From assembly GCA_046728935.1 (NCBI GenBank), contig JBKPFS010000122.1:1-18939 (forward strand): a stretch of DNA of 18,939 bases, given 5' to 3'. Made by a program: the position numbers and the translations under genes. This document shows, piece after piece, positions 1-8,536 of the stretch. This DNA comes from DATAFO01 sp046728935 (GTDB lineage Bacteria > Actinomycetota > Thermoleophilia > Solirubrobacterales > 70-9). The notes beneath the pieces were generated by a model. It worked only from the letters and a program-made list of their open reading frames with translations. It made no database searches and was not told the DNA's origin. Position 1 is the first letter of the stretch; each line of letters begins with the position of its first letter.

Positions 1-446
1 GCCTGACGCACCGGCGTCTCACAGTACGGACACAGCGACCAGCGGGGGTCGATCGGCTTCCCGCAGGACTCGCACGGGTCGTGGATCCGCGCCTTGCAGT
101 TCGGACAGCGCAGGTACGAGCGCTCGACCGGGTACTCGCAATGCGGACACGACTGATCGCGAAGCTGGCGCAGCCGCATCTCCGAGGCCTTGATCTCGAG
201 CTCCCGCTCGCGCTTGTCCTCGAGGAACTCGGGCGGGCGCAGGATCGAATACACCATCGTGCCCGCGAACGGGAACAGCGAGGCGCCCGTCGCGCACATG
301 ACGAGCACCGGGTCCTCGAGCCGGCGCCGGGCGTCGAAATAGGTCCAGGCCACCAGCGCGATCCACGTCACAATCAGGAAGAGGACGAGGAGGTTGACCG
401 CGAGGTTGAGCCCGTCGTTTGTGATGCCGAAGAGGGCCGCAGGCAT
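1..446 (-). CDS. Two-helix membrane protein with C-terminal double zinc ribbon (partial, 3' end outside window)
   Basis: The frame is open from the ATG at 446 to the window edge, giving 148 visible residues. Residues about 13-37 and 47-69 are two hydrophobic membrane segments. A charged helical linker follows (about 73-97). Then come four cysteine pairs: CPHC (100-103), CPNC (114-117), CESC (125-128) and CPYC (139-142), the pattern of two stacked zinc ribbons. By family knowledge such ribbons bind structural zinc and often mediate protein or nucleic-acid contacts; the substrate is unknown. It lies downstream of folC and a 39-aa membrane gene in the same direction, but a promoter-like TACACT with a palindrome sits just before it, so it may be transcribed independently. 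There is no clear Shine-Dalgarno. The domain reading is firm; the function is not. Confidence 0.85.
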   Translation of the reverse strand, partial: MPAALFGITNDGLNLAVNLLVLFLIVTWIALVAWTYFDARRRLEDPVLVMCATGASLFPFAGTMVYSILRPPEFLEDKRERELEIKASEMRLRQLRDQSCPHCEYPVERSYLRCPNCKARIHDPCESCGKPIDPRWSLCPYCETPVRQ

Positions 447-457
447 GGCGGATCGCG

Positions 458-463
458 AGTGTA
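458..463 (-). promoter_or_regulatory. Candidate -10 box TACACT(CG) for the zinc-ribbon gene
   Basis: On the minus strand TACACTCG ends its -10 hexamer 11 bases before the ATG at 446. It matches the TAnACTCG element seen before clpP, valS and the DUF4383 gene. No convincing -35 box is visible. Confidence 0.4.
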
Positions 464-480
464 CTTCGTCACCTACGAAG
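464..480. promoter_or_regulatory. Palindrome directly upstream of the -10 box, possible operator
   Basis: CTTCGT and ACGAAG form a perfect 6-bp inverted repeat around a 5-base centre. It abuts the upstream side of the candidate -10 box at 458-463, so it would fill the -10/-35 spacer, a usual place for a repressor site. It could also be a chance hairpin. Confidence 0.3.
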
Positions 481-552
481 CAAGCCCTGGTTCGGGTCCC
501 CCCCTGCAGCCGGATGTTTGAGTCCGAATGCGCGTGTGCGCAGAGGCGTCGA

Positions 553-672
553 CTACAAGAACAGGCGCCCGAACAGGTATCCGAGCCCGAAGAAGACCAG
601 AATCACGATGGCCACGACCGCGGCGACGAGGCCCATCATCTGAAGCAGCTCTGAACGTGCCTCTCTGTCCAT
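553..672 (-). CDS. 39-aa single-pass membrane protein
   Basis: ATG at 672 to TAG at 553 gives 39 residues. The start is charged (MDREARSELLQ) and is followed by one long hydrophobic stretch (about 13-36) ending in GYLFGRLFL. The gene starts 15 bases after the folC stop and points the same way, so it is probably co-transcribed with folC. The topology would be a short cytoplasmic N-terminus and a single helix reaching the C-terminus. I do not recognise a family. The Shine-Dalgarno is weak. Similar tiny membrane proteins are easily missed by gene callers. Confidence 0.6.
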   Translation of the reverse strand: MDREARSELLQMMGLVAAVVAIVILVFFGLGYLFGRLFL

Positions 673-687
673 CGCTCGGGCGCGGCC

Positions 688-1854
688 TCAGGCGTGGCTC
701 GCGTACCTGAGAAGGTAGTGCGAACCGCAGACGAGCGCCGCGACGCCGCGCTCGCGGGCGAGCTCGCGGCCGCGTCGCACGGCCGCGTCCGGCTCGCGGC
801 TCACCTCGACCGTTGGGATCCCGACCTCGGTCGCGATCCGCCCCAGCTCGCCCGCATCGAGTGATCGCGCCCCGGGACGCCCCGCGCGCTCGAGTCGACC
901 CGCCGGGATCTCGGTCGCCACCAGGGCGCTCACCCGCTCGGCCAGCGCGGCGAGGATGCCGGCCGCGTCCTTGTCCGCGAGCACCGCGACGCAGGCGACC
1001 ACGGGGTCCGCGCCCACCGCCTCGGGCAGCGCTTCGGCGAGTGCCACGGCGCCGGCTGGGTTGTGGGCGGCGTCGAGGACCAGGGTCGGATCGCCGCGCA
1101 CGATCTCCATGCGCCCGTGCAGCTCCAGATGCGAGGCGACGTCCGTCACCCGTCCGAGGTCGAGTGCACCGCCGCCACCTCGCTCGTGGCGGTCGAGGAT
1201 CACCTCGGCGCACTCCATCGCGACGAGGAAGTTCCGGCGCAGGTAGGGCGCGTGGCTTGGAAGCAGGTCCGGCGCCATGCCCTCGGCGCGCATGAGCTGC
1301 GCCGATCGCTCCCGGGCGATGCGCTCCGCGAGCCCCTCGACGTCCTCGTCGACCTCGCCCAGGACGAGCGTCGAGTGGTCCCGCAGCACCGCCAGCTTCT
1401 CGCCCGCGATCTCGACCTCGGTGTCCCCCAGCCACTGCGTATGCTCGAGCCCCACCGAGGTCAGTGCCGTGACCGTGGAGGGGAGCACGTTGGTGGCATC
1501 GAGCCGGCCTCCGAGGCCGGCCTCGATCACCCCGACCTCGACGCCGGCCGCGGCGAGGGCCACGAACGCCGACGCGGTCAGCGCCTCGAACTGGGTCACG
1601 GCATCGCCCTCCTCGAGGGTCCGTTCCACCGCCGGCACCGACTCCGCGACCCGCTCGACCGCGACGCTAAACGACGCGGCGTCGATCTCGGCGCCGCCGA
1701 TCCGGATCCGCTCGGACCAGCGCTCGTCGTGGGGCGAGAGATAGGTTCCGGTGCTGATCCCCTGCGCCTCGAGCAGCGCAGACGTCATCTCCGCCACCGA
1801 GGACTTGCCGTTGGTGCCGACGACGTGGACCGAGGCGAACCGGTGCTGAGGCAT
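688..1854 (-). CDS. folC: Bifunctional folylpolyglutamate synthase/dihydrofolate synthase
   Basis: FolC is an ATP-dependent Mur-ligase-family enzyme that adds glutamate to (dihydro)folates in the cytoplasm. Visible signatures are the P-loop VVGTNGKSS at about residues 11-19, SPH after the first strand, GLGGRLDATN, GLEHTQWLGDT, HGRMEI and LDAAHNPAG of the C-terminal domain, and GSHYLL near the end. It lies 148 bases after valS, as in many actinobacteria. The coordinates use the only canonical start in frame (ATG 1854). However, the frame stays FolC-like upstream for about 35 codons (EAYLASLEPLGWRFGLDRIR) before a TGA at 1978-1980, with no ATG, GTG or TTG. The true start may be CTG at 1959, or a one-base error may hide GTG at 1975. 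Confidence 0.93.
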   Translation of the reverse strand: MPQHRFASVHVVGTNGKSSVAEMTSALLEAQGISTGTYLSPHDERWSERIRIGGAEIDAASFSVAVERVAESVPAVERTLEEGDAVTQFEALTASAFVALAAAGVEVGVIEAGLGGRLDATNVLPSTVTALTSVGLEHTQWLGDTEVEIAGEKLAVLRDHSTLVLGEVDEDVEGLAERIARERSAQLMRAEGMAPDLLPSHAPYLRRNFLVAMECAEVILDRHERGGGGALDLGRVTDVASHLELHGRMEIVRGDPTLVLDAAHNPAGAVALAEALPEAVGADPVVACVAVLADKDAAGILAALAERVSALVATEIPAGRLERAGRPGARSLDAGELGRIATEVGIPTVEVSREPDAAVRRGRELARERGVAALVCGSHYLLRYASHA

Positions 1855-2002
1855 CCCCAGCAGCGAGACCAGCCGCCGGATCCGGTCGAGGCCGAACCGC
1901 CATCCGAGCGGCTCGAGCGAGGCGAGGTACGCCTCCGGGTCTTCGTAGCCCCGGCTCAGGGTTCCGGTGAGCCACCTTCAGGTGACAAAAGGAGCATTTG
2001 CC

Positions 2003-4600
2003 TCATTCATCCCCGAGTTCCTCGAGCTCGGCGCGATAACCGTCGAGCTTTTCGCGCTCGGCGTCGACAACGTCCTGCGGCGCCTTGGCGACGAAGCCCT
2101 CGTTGGCGAGCTTGCGCTCGGCGCGGTTGACCTCCGCGCGCAGGGTCTCCCGCCGCTCGTCGATCCGGCGCCGCGCCTCCTCGGCGTCGACCGCGTCCGA
2201 GGTCAGGATCTCGATCGGGCCGATCGTTGCGAGGGCCTCGCCGTCGGCGCTGTCGAACTCGAGCCGCGCGAGCCGCGCGACGAGCTCGTGGGGCTCCCCG
2301 CCGGTGGCAACGCGGGCGGGGAGGACGCTCGCGGCGGCGACCCCGGCGAGGTCTCGCCAGCGGCGCACGCTGCGCGTGAGCCTGATCCACTCCCCGACCT
2401 GGTCCTCCGCCTGTGGGTCGACGAGGGAGTCGTCGGCCTCGGGAAACGGATGGGCGACCAGCATCTCGGCACGCTCCCCGCCCGCGGCGTCGCGCAGGTA
2501 CCCATAGACCTCCTCGGTGACGAACGGGAGGATCGGGTGGGCGAGCGCGACCACCTGCTCGAGCACCCAGAGCACCGTCGCCGACGCCTCTTCCTCGCCG
2601 TCGTAAAGGCGGGGCTTCACGATCTCCAGGTACCAGTCGCAGAGCTCGGACCAGAAGAAGGCGTAGAGGTCGAGCGCCGTGTGGGCGAAGTCGTAGCGGT
2701 CGAGCTCCTCCGTCACCAGTGCGATCGTGCGCTGGAGGCGGGAGAGGATCCAGCGATCCTCGATCGACGCGGGCCGCGGCGCGGGCTCGACCCCGGCGGC
2801 GTTCAGCAGCACCAGGCGGGACGCGTTCCACAGCTTGTTCGCCAGGTCGCGCCCCTGCCGGACCTTGGCCGCCGAGTAGCGGACGTCCTGGGTCGAGGAC
2901 ATCGCGAGCAGGCCGAAGCGGAGCGCGTCCGCCCCGTGGACGTCGATCTCGTCCAGGGGGTCGATGCCCGTGCCAAGGCTCTTCGACATCCGCCGCCCGT
3001 CGGGCGCCTGGATCACCGAGTGCACGTAGACGTCATCGAACGGAATGTCGCCGGCGAACTCGAGCCCCATCATCACCATCCGCGCGACCCACAGGAAGAG
3101 GATGTCCCGCGCCGTGAGCAGCACGTCGGTGGGATAGAAGGCGCGCAGCAGCGGGTCGTCGTCGGGCCAGCCCAGGGTGGCGAAGGGCCAGAGCGCCGAG
3201 CTGAACCAGGTGTCGAGGACGTCCTCGTCCTGGCGGAGCGATTCGGGGTCGATGCCCCGCTCCGCCGCCGCGTCGCGCGCCAGGTCCTCGGTCTCGGCCA
3301 CCACCTCCTCACCGCCGGGCCCGTACCAGACGGGCAGCTGGTGCCCCCACCAGAGCTGGCGCGAGATGCACCAGGGCCGGATCCCGCCCATCCAGTCGAG
3401 GTACACGCGCTTGTAGTTCGCCGGCACGATGCGAACCCGGTCCTGGTCCACCACGTCGATCGCGGGCTTCGCCAGGTCGTCCATGCGGCAGAACCACTGC
3501 AGCGAGATCAGCGGCTCGATTCGCTCGCCCGAGCGGTGCGAGTAGGGCACCGAGTGGGCGTAGGGCTCCTCGGCGCGGATCAGCCCCTGCTCGCGGAGCG
3601 CCGCGACCACGGCCTCCCGCGCCTCGTCCGCGGTGAGCCCGGCAAACCGCTCACCGGCCTCGGCGGTCATCCGGCCGTCCTCCCCGATCACCGTCACCTC
3701 CTCGAGGCCGTGAGCGCGCCCGATTTCGAAGTCGTTTGGATCGTGGCCCGGGGTGATCTTCAGCGCCCCGGTCCCGAACTCGGGGTCGACGTGCTCGTCG
3801 GCGATGATGGGCAGGCGACGGCCGACCAGCGGCAGGATGCAGTGGCCGCCGACGAGCTCCCCGTAGCGCTCGTCGTCCGGGTTCACGGCGACGGCGGTGT
3901 CGGCGAGCATCGTCTCGGGCCGGACCGTGGCGACGGTGAGCACCTCCTCCGTGCCCTCGATCGGATAGTCGATCGAGTACAGCGTGTCCGTCACCTCGCG
4001 GTTCTCGACCTCGAGGTCGGAGATCGCGGAGTGCGAGCCCGGGTCCCAGTTGACTATGTAGTTGTCGCGATAGATGAGCCCCTTCTCGTACAACGCAACG
4101 AAGACGCTGTAGACGGCGCGCACGTAGCCCTCGTCGAGCGTGAAGCGCTCGCGCCCGTAGTCGCAGGAGGCCCCCAGTCGCTTGTACTGCTCGATGATGC
4201 GCGAGCCGTACACCCGCCGCCATTCCCAGACCCGCTCGACGAAGGCCTCCCGTCCGAGCTGGTGCCTATCCAGGCCCTCCGCGCGCAGTTCGCGCTCGAC
4301 CACCGCCTGCGTGCCGATCCCGGCGTGGTCGGTGCCGAGCACCCAGAGCGTGTTGCGCCCGCGCATCCGGTTGAGCCGGATCAGGGCGTCCTGGATCGTT
4401 CCGTTGAGGGCATGGCCCATGTGGAGCTCGCCCGTGACGTTCGGGGGCGGGATCGCGATCGAGTAGGTCTCGGCCGCAGTGCCTTCGGCAGGCGGATGGA
4501 AGTAACCGCCCTCGAACCAGGCGTCGAACACCCGCCGCTCGACCTCGCCGGGGTCCCAGCGCGTCGTCGCCTCCAGCGTCGCTCGTCGCTCAGCGTCCAT
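2003..4600 (-). CDS. valS: Valine-tRNA ligase
   Basis: This class Ia aminoacyl-tRNA synthetase charges tRNA-Val. Its 865 residues are normal for bacterial ValRS. The HIGH motif appears as HMGH (60-63) after PPPNVTG, and the KMSKS loop as RMSKS (537-541). The editing domain lies between them, with VATVRPETMLADTAVAV visible. The anticodon-binding region follows, and the last 70 or so residues form the charged coiled coil typical of ValRS (RRIDERRETLRAEVNRAERK). The start ATG at 4600 gives a natural N-terminus that reaches TTRWDP quickly. There is no Shine-Dalgarno, but TAAACTCG lies 10 bases before the ATG, so translation may be leaderless. The gene lies 151 bases after clpX, as in many actinobacteria. 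Confidence 0.97.
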   Translation of the reverse strand: MDAERRATLEATTRWDPGEVERRVFDAWFEGGYFHPPAEGTAAETYSIAIPPPNVTGELHMGHALNGTIQDALIRLNRMRGRNTLWVLGTDHAGIGTQAVVERELRAEGLDRHQLGREAFVERVWEWRRVYGSRIIEQYKRLGASCDYGRERFTLDEGYVRAVYSVFVALYEKGLIYRDNYIVNWDPGSHSAISDLEVENREVTDTLYSIDYPIEGTEEVLTVATVRPETMLADTAVAVNPDDERYGELVGGHCILPLVGRRLPIIADEHVDPEFGTGALKITPGHDPNDFEIGRAHGLEEVTVIGEDGRMTAEAGERFAGLTADEAREAVVAALREQGLIRAEEPYAHSVPYSHRSGERIEPLISLQWFCRMDDLAKPAIDVVDQDRVRIVPANYKRVYLDWMGGIRPWCISRQLWWGHQLPVWYGPGGEEVVAETEDLARDAAAERGIDPESLRQDEDVLDTWFSSALWPFATLGWPDDDPLLRAFYPTDVLLTARDILFLWVARMVMMGLEFAGDIPFDDVYVHSVIQAPDGRRMSKSLGTGIDPLDEIDVHGADALRFGLLAMSSTQDVRYSAAKVRQGRDLANKLWNASRLVLLNAAGVEPAPRPASIEDRWILSRLQRTIALVTEELDRYDFAHTALDLYAFFWSELCDWYLEIVKPRLYDGEEEASATVLWVLEQVVALAHPILPFVTEEVYGYLRDAAGGERAEMLVAHPFPEADDSLVDPQAEDQVGEWIRLTRSVRRWRDLAGVAAASVLPARVATGGEPHELVARLARLEFDSADGEALATIGPIEILTSDAVDAEEARRRIDERRETLRAEVNRAERKLANEGFVAKAPQDVVDAEREKLDGYRAELEELGDE

Positions 4601-4610
4601 CGGAGCGGCG

Positions 4611-4616
4611 AGTTTA
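4611..4616 (-). promoter_or_regulatory. Candidate -10 box TAAACT(CG) of a leaderless valS promoter
   Basis: TAAACTCG on the minus strand has its hexamer ending 10 bases before the valS ATG, and there is no ribosome binding site between. It matches the TAnACTCG element found before other genes here. No clear -35 box is seen. Confidence 0.4.
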
Positions 4617-4623
4617 GTTGCGG

Positions 4624-4751
4624 CTAGGCGCAGGCCTGCTCGACCGCGTCCTGCGCCGCGGCGACGAGCTTCTTCGCTCGCCTCACGCGCCGCTTGGCGC
4701 GCTTGATCTTGGTCTCGTCGTCGCTGGACCTCCCCGCGCGGAGCTGCTTCC

Positions 4752-4755
<4 letters not shown>
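4624..4755 (-). CDS. Putative 43-aa basic helical protein between clpX and valS
   Basis: This frame runs from just after the clpX end to a TAG at 4624. It reads as a Lys/Arg-rich helix (TKIKRAKRRVRRAKK) followed by an Ala-rich amphipathic end (LVAAAQDAVEQACA). Nearly every third codon position is G or C, as strong as in the flanking genes, which argues for real coding. The only nearby start is CTG at 4755, which overlaps the clpX stop (CTGA) and suggests translational coupling. A GTG further in would leave only 19 residues. It ends 23 bases before valS. No family is recognised. It could instead be unselected sequence with composition bias. Confidence 0.4.
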
Positions 4756-6044
<1,289 letters not shown>

Positions 6045-6094
6045 GGCGGGATCTCCCTTCGGCGTTTCGGACGTTCCCGGAGCCGCCGTTTGGT

Positions 6095-6110
6095 CAGGTT
6101 AGAACACCTG
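6095..6110. promoter_or_regulatory. Imperfect palindrome in the clpX upstream region
   Basis: CAGGT and ACCTG form a 5-bp inverted repeat around TAGAAC, about 50-65 bases upstream of the clpX start. On the minus strand the centre reads TTCTAACCT, which could overlap a -10 box. A second small inverted repeat (GGTCC/GGACC) lies at 6112-6127. A regulator site is possible but not identified; it does not match the heat-shock HAIR element I know. Confidence 0.25.
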
Positions 6111-6182
6111 CGGTCCCGGGTTGGACCCCTACCTGTTACTCGGCAGCGCGCGCGGTCCCTTCAAGCGCCCGACGGGTTGCAA

Positions 6183-6559
6183 TCAGCGGGAAGGGAACGG
6201 GTTGGGCGAGTTCCCGGAGCCGCAGTTTCCGTCGCCCTGGTCGAGAACCGGCACCGGGTTCCCGGTGAAGACGTTTGTCGAACAGCCGGTTGCGTCCGAG
6301 GCGGAGTCGAGGTGGATGCCGGAGACGCCGTTGCCGGCCGCGTTGTTGCCGGTGAACGTGACGCCGTCGCTGTTGTGGACGAAGATCCCGCTCGCCGTGC
6401 CGGTGCCGGGAGGTAGTTGTCGTGGAAGCGGTTGTCAGCGACCCGGGTCCGCGCTGTGACGAGGTACGAGTCCTCGACGATGAGGCCGCGGTTGTTTCCG
6501 AACGAGTCGTTTCCCTCGACCGGGAGGGTGCTGCCGCCGGTGTTGGTGATGCCACCCAC
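6183..6559 (-). pseudogene. Remnant of a right-handed beta-helix (NosD/pectate-lyase-like) protein
   Basis: Two minus-strand frames join into one repeat-type protein end. The upstream frame (6559 to about 6413) reads GNDSFGNNRGLIVEDSYLV then RVADNRFHDNYLP. The downstream frame (about 6406 to TGA at 6183) reads ASGIFVHNSDGVTFTGNNAA, then GNGVSGIHLDSA and a Cys-containing tail. Repeated GN/N turns with alternating hydrophobic residues are typical of parallel beta-helix coils. A single-base deletion near 6398-6413 explains the switch. A TAG precedes the first codon, so the N-terminal part is missing. The intact family usually consists of secreted or surface carbohydrate- or metal-related proteins. 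This copy is very likely dead. Confidence 0.7.
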
Positions 6560-6578
6560 CTAGATGCCGGCCTGGGCT

Positions 6579-7208
6579 CTACCCCGCCGCTGCCGTCGAT
6601 TCGGAGCGCTCGGCTCGGCGACGGATCGCCACCAGCCAGCTGCGGCGGATCAGCGCACTGCCCGGGAGGATCAACCGCCAGTAGCGGCCGAAGGCACGCC
6701 GGGCGTCGAGCGATGTGGCGACGACACGGGTCTCGGTGGTGATTCGCGAACCCTCCCCCAGCGGCTCGACCACGAAGTTGAGTGCGCCCTTGACGTAGCG
6801 GGGCTCGTCGAAGGCCGTGAAGGCTGACGCGTCGAGGATCTCGAGCGGCTGGTTGTCGGTGAGCGACCAGAACCGTCCGATCGCCCCGAACGCGATCTCC
6901 GAGCCGGGCGCCTCGCCAAGCTCGATGAAGCCGGAATCGAGGAAGTCCTGGATCACGGGCCGCGAACGACCCTCGCCGAGCCGTCGGCGCATTCGACTCG
7001 CGAACTGGCGTGGATGACGGAGGGCGACCGGCAACGCCCGCAGCGCCATCAGCGGCACCAGCGTCCTGACATCGAGTGCGGTGACCTCGCGGATCGCCTC
7101 GAACGTGTCAGCGGGCCCCGCCGCGATCTCGACCGAGTGGACCTCCTTGAAGTCCCAGCGCGGCATCACCGCGTCGAGAACCGTGCGAGCTGAATGGGAG
7201 CTGACCAC
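6579..7208 (-). CDS. SRPBCC-like (START/polyketide-cyclase fold) hypothetical protein
   Basis: The 209 residues carry features of the SRPBCC ligand-binding superfamily: an opening strand (VHSVEIAAGPADTFEAIREV), a mid-protein RFWSL segment, and a C-terminal half with strands (LNFVVEPLGEGSRITTETRV) leading into a long helix (RRAFGRYWRLILPGSALIRR). I recognise the architecture, not a substrate. The GTG at 7208 opens the frame. ATG at 7166 (MPRWDFKEVHSVEI) is an equally good start because the conserved part begins there. TAGCTT lies six bases before the GTG, so a leaderless start is possible. It sits between two pseudogenes inside the clpP-clpX gap and itself shows no frame damage. Confidence 0.75.
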   Translation of the reverse strand: MVSSHSARTVLDAVMPRWDFKEVHSVEIAAGPADTFEAIREVTALDVRTLVPLMALRALPVALRHPRQFASRMRRRLGEGRSRPVIQDFLDSGFIELGEAPGSEIAFGAIGRFWSLTDNQPLEILDASAFTAFDEPRYVKGALNFVVEPLGEGSRITTETRVVATSLDARRAFGRYWRLILPGSALIRRSWLVAIRRRAERSESTAAAG

Positions 7209-7258
7209 CGACCCAAGCTACCCCGGGGGGCACAACCGTCCGCTGCAGCCTTGTATGA

Positions 7259-7771
7259 CCCATATGCACCGTTATTGATCTCGCCACCTGCCTCGAGCCC
7301 GATGCCCTCGAGGCCACCATCAACGAGGCAGACAGGCGCGACCTGATCGACCCGGAGTCCCTTCGCAGTGCCCTCGACATGCTCTTGCGCCGTCCCGGGC
7401 TGGGGCGGTTGCGCCAGACGCTCGACCGCCGGACCTTCACTCTCACCGACTCCCAGCTGGAGCGGCGCTTCCTGCCACTCGCACGGCGGCGGGACTCCCG
7501 CGGCCACTCACCCAGCAATGGGTCAACGGGTTCCGGGTTGACTTCTACTGGCCCGATCTCGGCCTCGTCGTCTAGGCGGACGGGTTGCGCTATCACCGCA
7601 CGCCCGCCCAGCAGGCCCGCGACAAGCTGCGCGACCAGGCGCACACAGCAGCCGGCGTCACGCCGCTGCGATTCACGCACGCGCAAGGTTCGCTTCCACC
7701 CCGAACACGTACGGGCGACGTTGGCGGCGACGGCCGCGCGGCTGAGGGCCCGGCGCCACCCGAGCTCGTGA
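7259..7771 (+). pseudogene. Decayed DUF559/AbiEi-type protein with PD-(D/E)XK nuclease-like domain
   Basis: Three joined segments read as one known type of protein. Frame A (7265 to about 7488) gives TVIDLATCLEPDALEATINE and then LGRLRQTLDRRTFTLTDSQL. Frame B (about 7490-7684) gives WVNGFRVDFYWPDLGLVV, a stop, then ADGLRYHRTPAQQARDKLRD and GVTPLRFTHAQ. Frame A resumes with VRFHPEHVRATLAATAARL up to TGA at 7769. The lesions are a missing base near 7484-7493, TAG at 7573 where the family has the catalytic Glu, and an extra base near 7684-7689. The N-terminal winged-helix half is absent. Relatives are DUF559 proteins, often with an AbiEi-like antitoxin head. This copy cannot make a working protein. 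Confidence 0.8.
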
Positions 7772-7786
7772 CCACTGAAGCCTTCC

Positions 7787-7802
7787 CTGACCCATAGGTC
7801 AG
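7787..7802 (+). terminator. Small hairpin after the DUF559 remnant
   Basis: CTGACC and GGTCAG pair perfectly around CATA, 15 bases after the remnant's final TGA. There is no U-tract, so termination activity is uncertain. Confidence 0.3.
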
Positions 7803-7849
7803 ACAAAGCTGCAGTCGCTGCTCCTACCCAGCCTGCCCCTGAACGTTCG

Positions 7850-7865
7850 CGGCGCCACCGCGCCG
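7850..7865 (-). terminator. GC-rich hairpin downstream of clpP
   Basis: CGGCGC and GCGCCG pair perfectly around a 4-base loop, 26 bases past the clpP stop on the minus strand. There is no U-tract. It would end the ctaG-to-clpP transcript before the decayed region. Confidence 0.4.
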
Positions 7866-7891
7866 GGACTCGCCGCCGCCGCGGGGTCGAG

Positions 7892-8476
7892 CTAGTGGTG
7901 CTCGATGACCCGGTCGACGATGCTGTAGTCCTTCGCCTCCTCGGCGGACATGAAGTAGTCGCGCTCGGTGTCCTTGGTCACCTTGTCGAAGGGCTGACCG
8001 GTGTGCTTGGCGATGATCTCGTCCAGGCGCTTGCGGACGTCGATGATCTCGCGGGCGTGGATTTCGATGTCCGTGGCCTGGCCCTGGAAGCCGGCCGTGA
8101 CCTGATGGATGAGGATCTTGGAGTTCGGCGTCGCCATCCGCTTCCCACCGGCCCCGCCGGCGAGCAGCAGCGCCCCCATCGACATCGCGACCCCGACGCA
8201 GATCGTCTGCACGTCGGGCTTGATGTATTGCATCGTGTCGTAGACCGCGAGCCCTGCATAGACCGAGCCGCCCGGCGAGTTGATGTAGATCGAGACGTCC
8301 TTGTCCGGATCCTCGGACTCGAGGTGGATCAGCTGCGCGACCACCAGATTCGCGATGTCCTCGGTGATCGGCGTGCCGAGGAAGATGATGCGCTCGTTGA
8401 GCAGCCGCGAGTAGATGTCGAACGCGCGCTCTCCGCGCGACGTCTGCTCGACGACCATTGGCACCAGGGGGCTCAT
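7892..8476 (-). CDS. clpP: ATP-dependent Clp protease proteolytic subunit ClpP
   Basis: This is the serine-protease chamber subunit that works with ClpX. It has 194 residues, the normal size. The catalytic triad is Ser99 (in GVAMSMGALLLAGG), His124 (KILIHQ) and Asp173 (TERDYFMSAEEAKDY). The signature GFQGQATDIEIHAREI is intact, and the YINSPGGSVYAGLAVYD oxyanion region is present. AMSMGA in place of AASMGA resembles actinobacterial ClpP2-type subunits. Many actinobacteria have tandem clpP1-clpP2; only one copy is seen here. The ATG at 8476 is used, with ATG 8458 as an alternative. It lies 60 bases after tig, with a promoter-like TAGACT nine bases before the ATG. Confidence 0.97.
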   Translation of the reverse strand: MSPLVPMVVEQTSRGERAFDIYSRLLNERIIFLGTPITEDIANLVVAQLIHLESEDPDKDVSIYINSPGGSVYAGLAVYDTMQYIKPDVQTICVGVAMSMGALLLAGGAGGKRMATPNSKILIHQVTAGFQGQATDIEIHAREIIDVRKRLDEIIAKHTGQPFDKVTKDTERDYFMSAEEAKDYSIVDRVIEHH

Positions 8477-8485
8477 CGGTGGGCG

Positions 8486-8491
8486 AGTCTA
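8486..8491 (-). promoter_or_regulatory. Candidate -10 box TAGACT(CG) for clpP
   Basis: TAGACTCG on the minus strand, within the 60-base tig-clpP gap, ends its hexamer nine bases before the clpP ATG. The spacing and sequence are the same as before the DUF4383 gene. It would allow leaderless clpP expression independent of tig. No clear -35 box is seen. Confidence 0.45.
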
Positions 8492-8536
8492 CAAAAGCGC
8501 TCGTCCGTCCCTGGAGCGCGGAGCGTTCTGCAGGTG

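Noticed and set aside
433..510. tRNA-like stretch with GGTTCGGGTCC and a hairpin with a 7-base loop
   Set aside because: The T-stem pairs only at two positions, the anticodon loop lacks T33 and the acceptor has a mismatch. It also overlaps the zinc-ribbon gene start.
473..1435. 320-codon minus-strand open frame overlapping folC
   Set aside because: It is an Arg/Gly/Ala-rich shadow frame lying across folC and the 39-aa gene, both of which have better motif support.
1967..4627. Long plus-strand open frame opposite valS
   Set aside because: It is the antisense shadow of valS; the residues are composition-driven and no motif is present. The same applies to the long plus-strand frames opposite tig and the spermidine-synthase-like gene.
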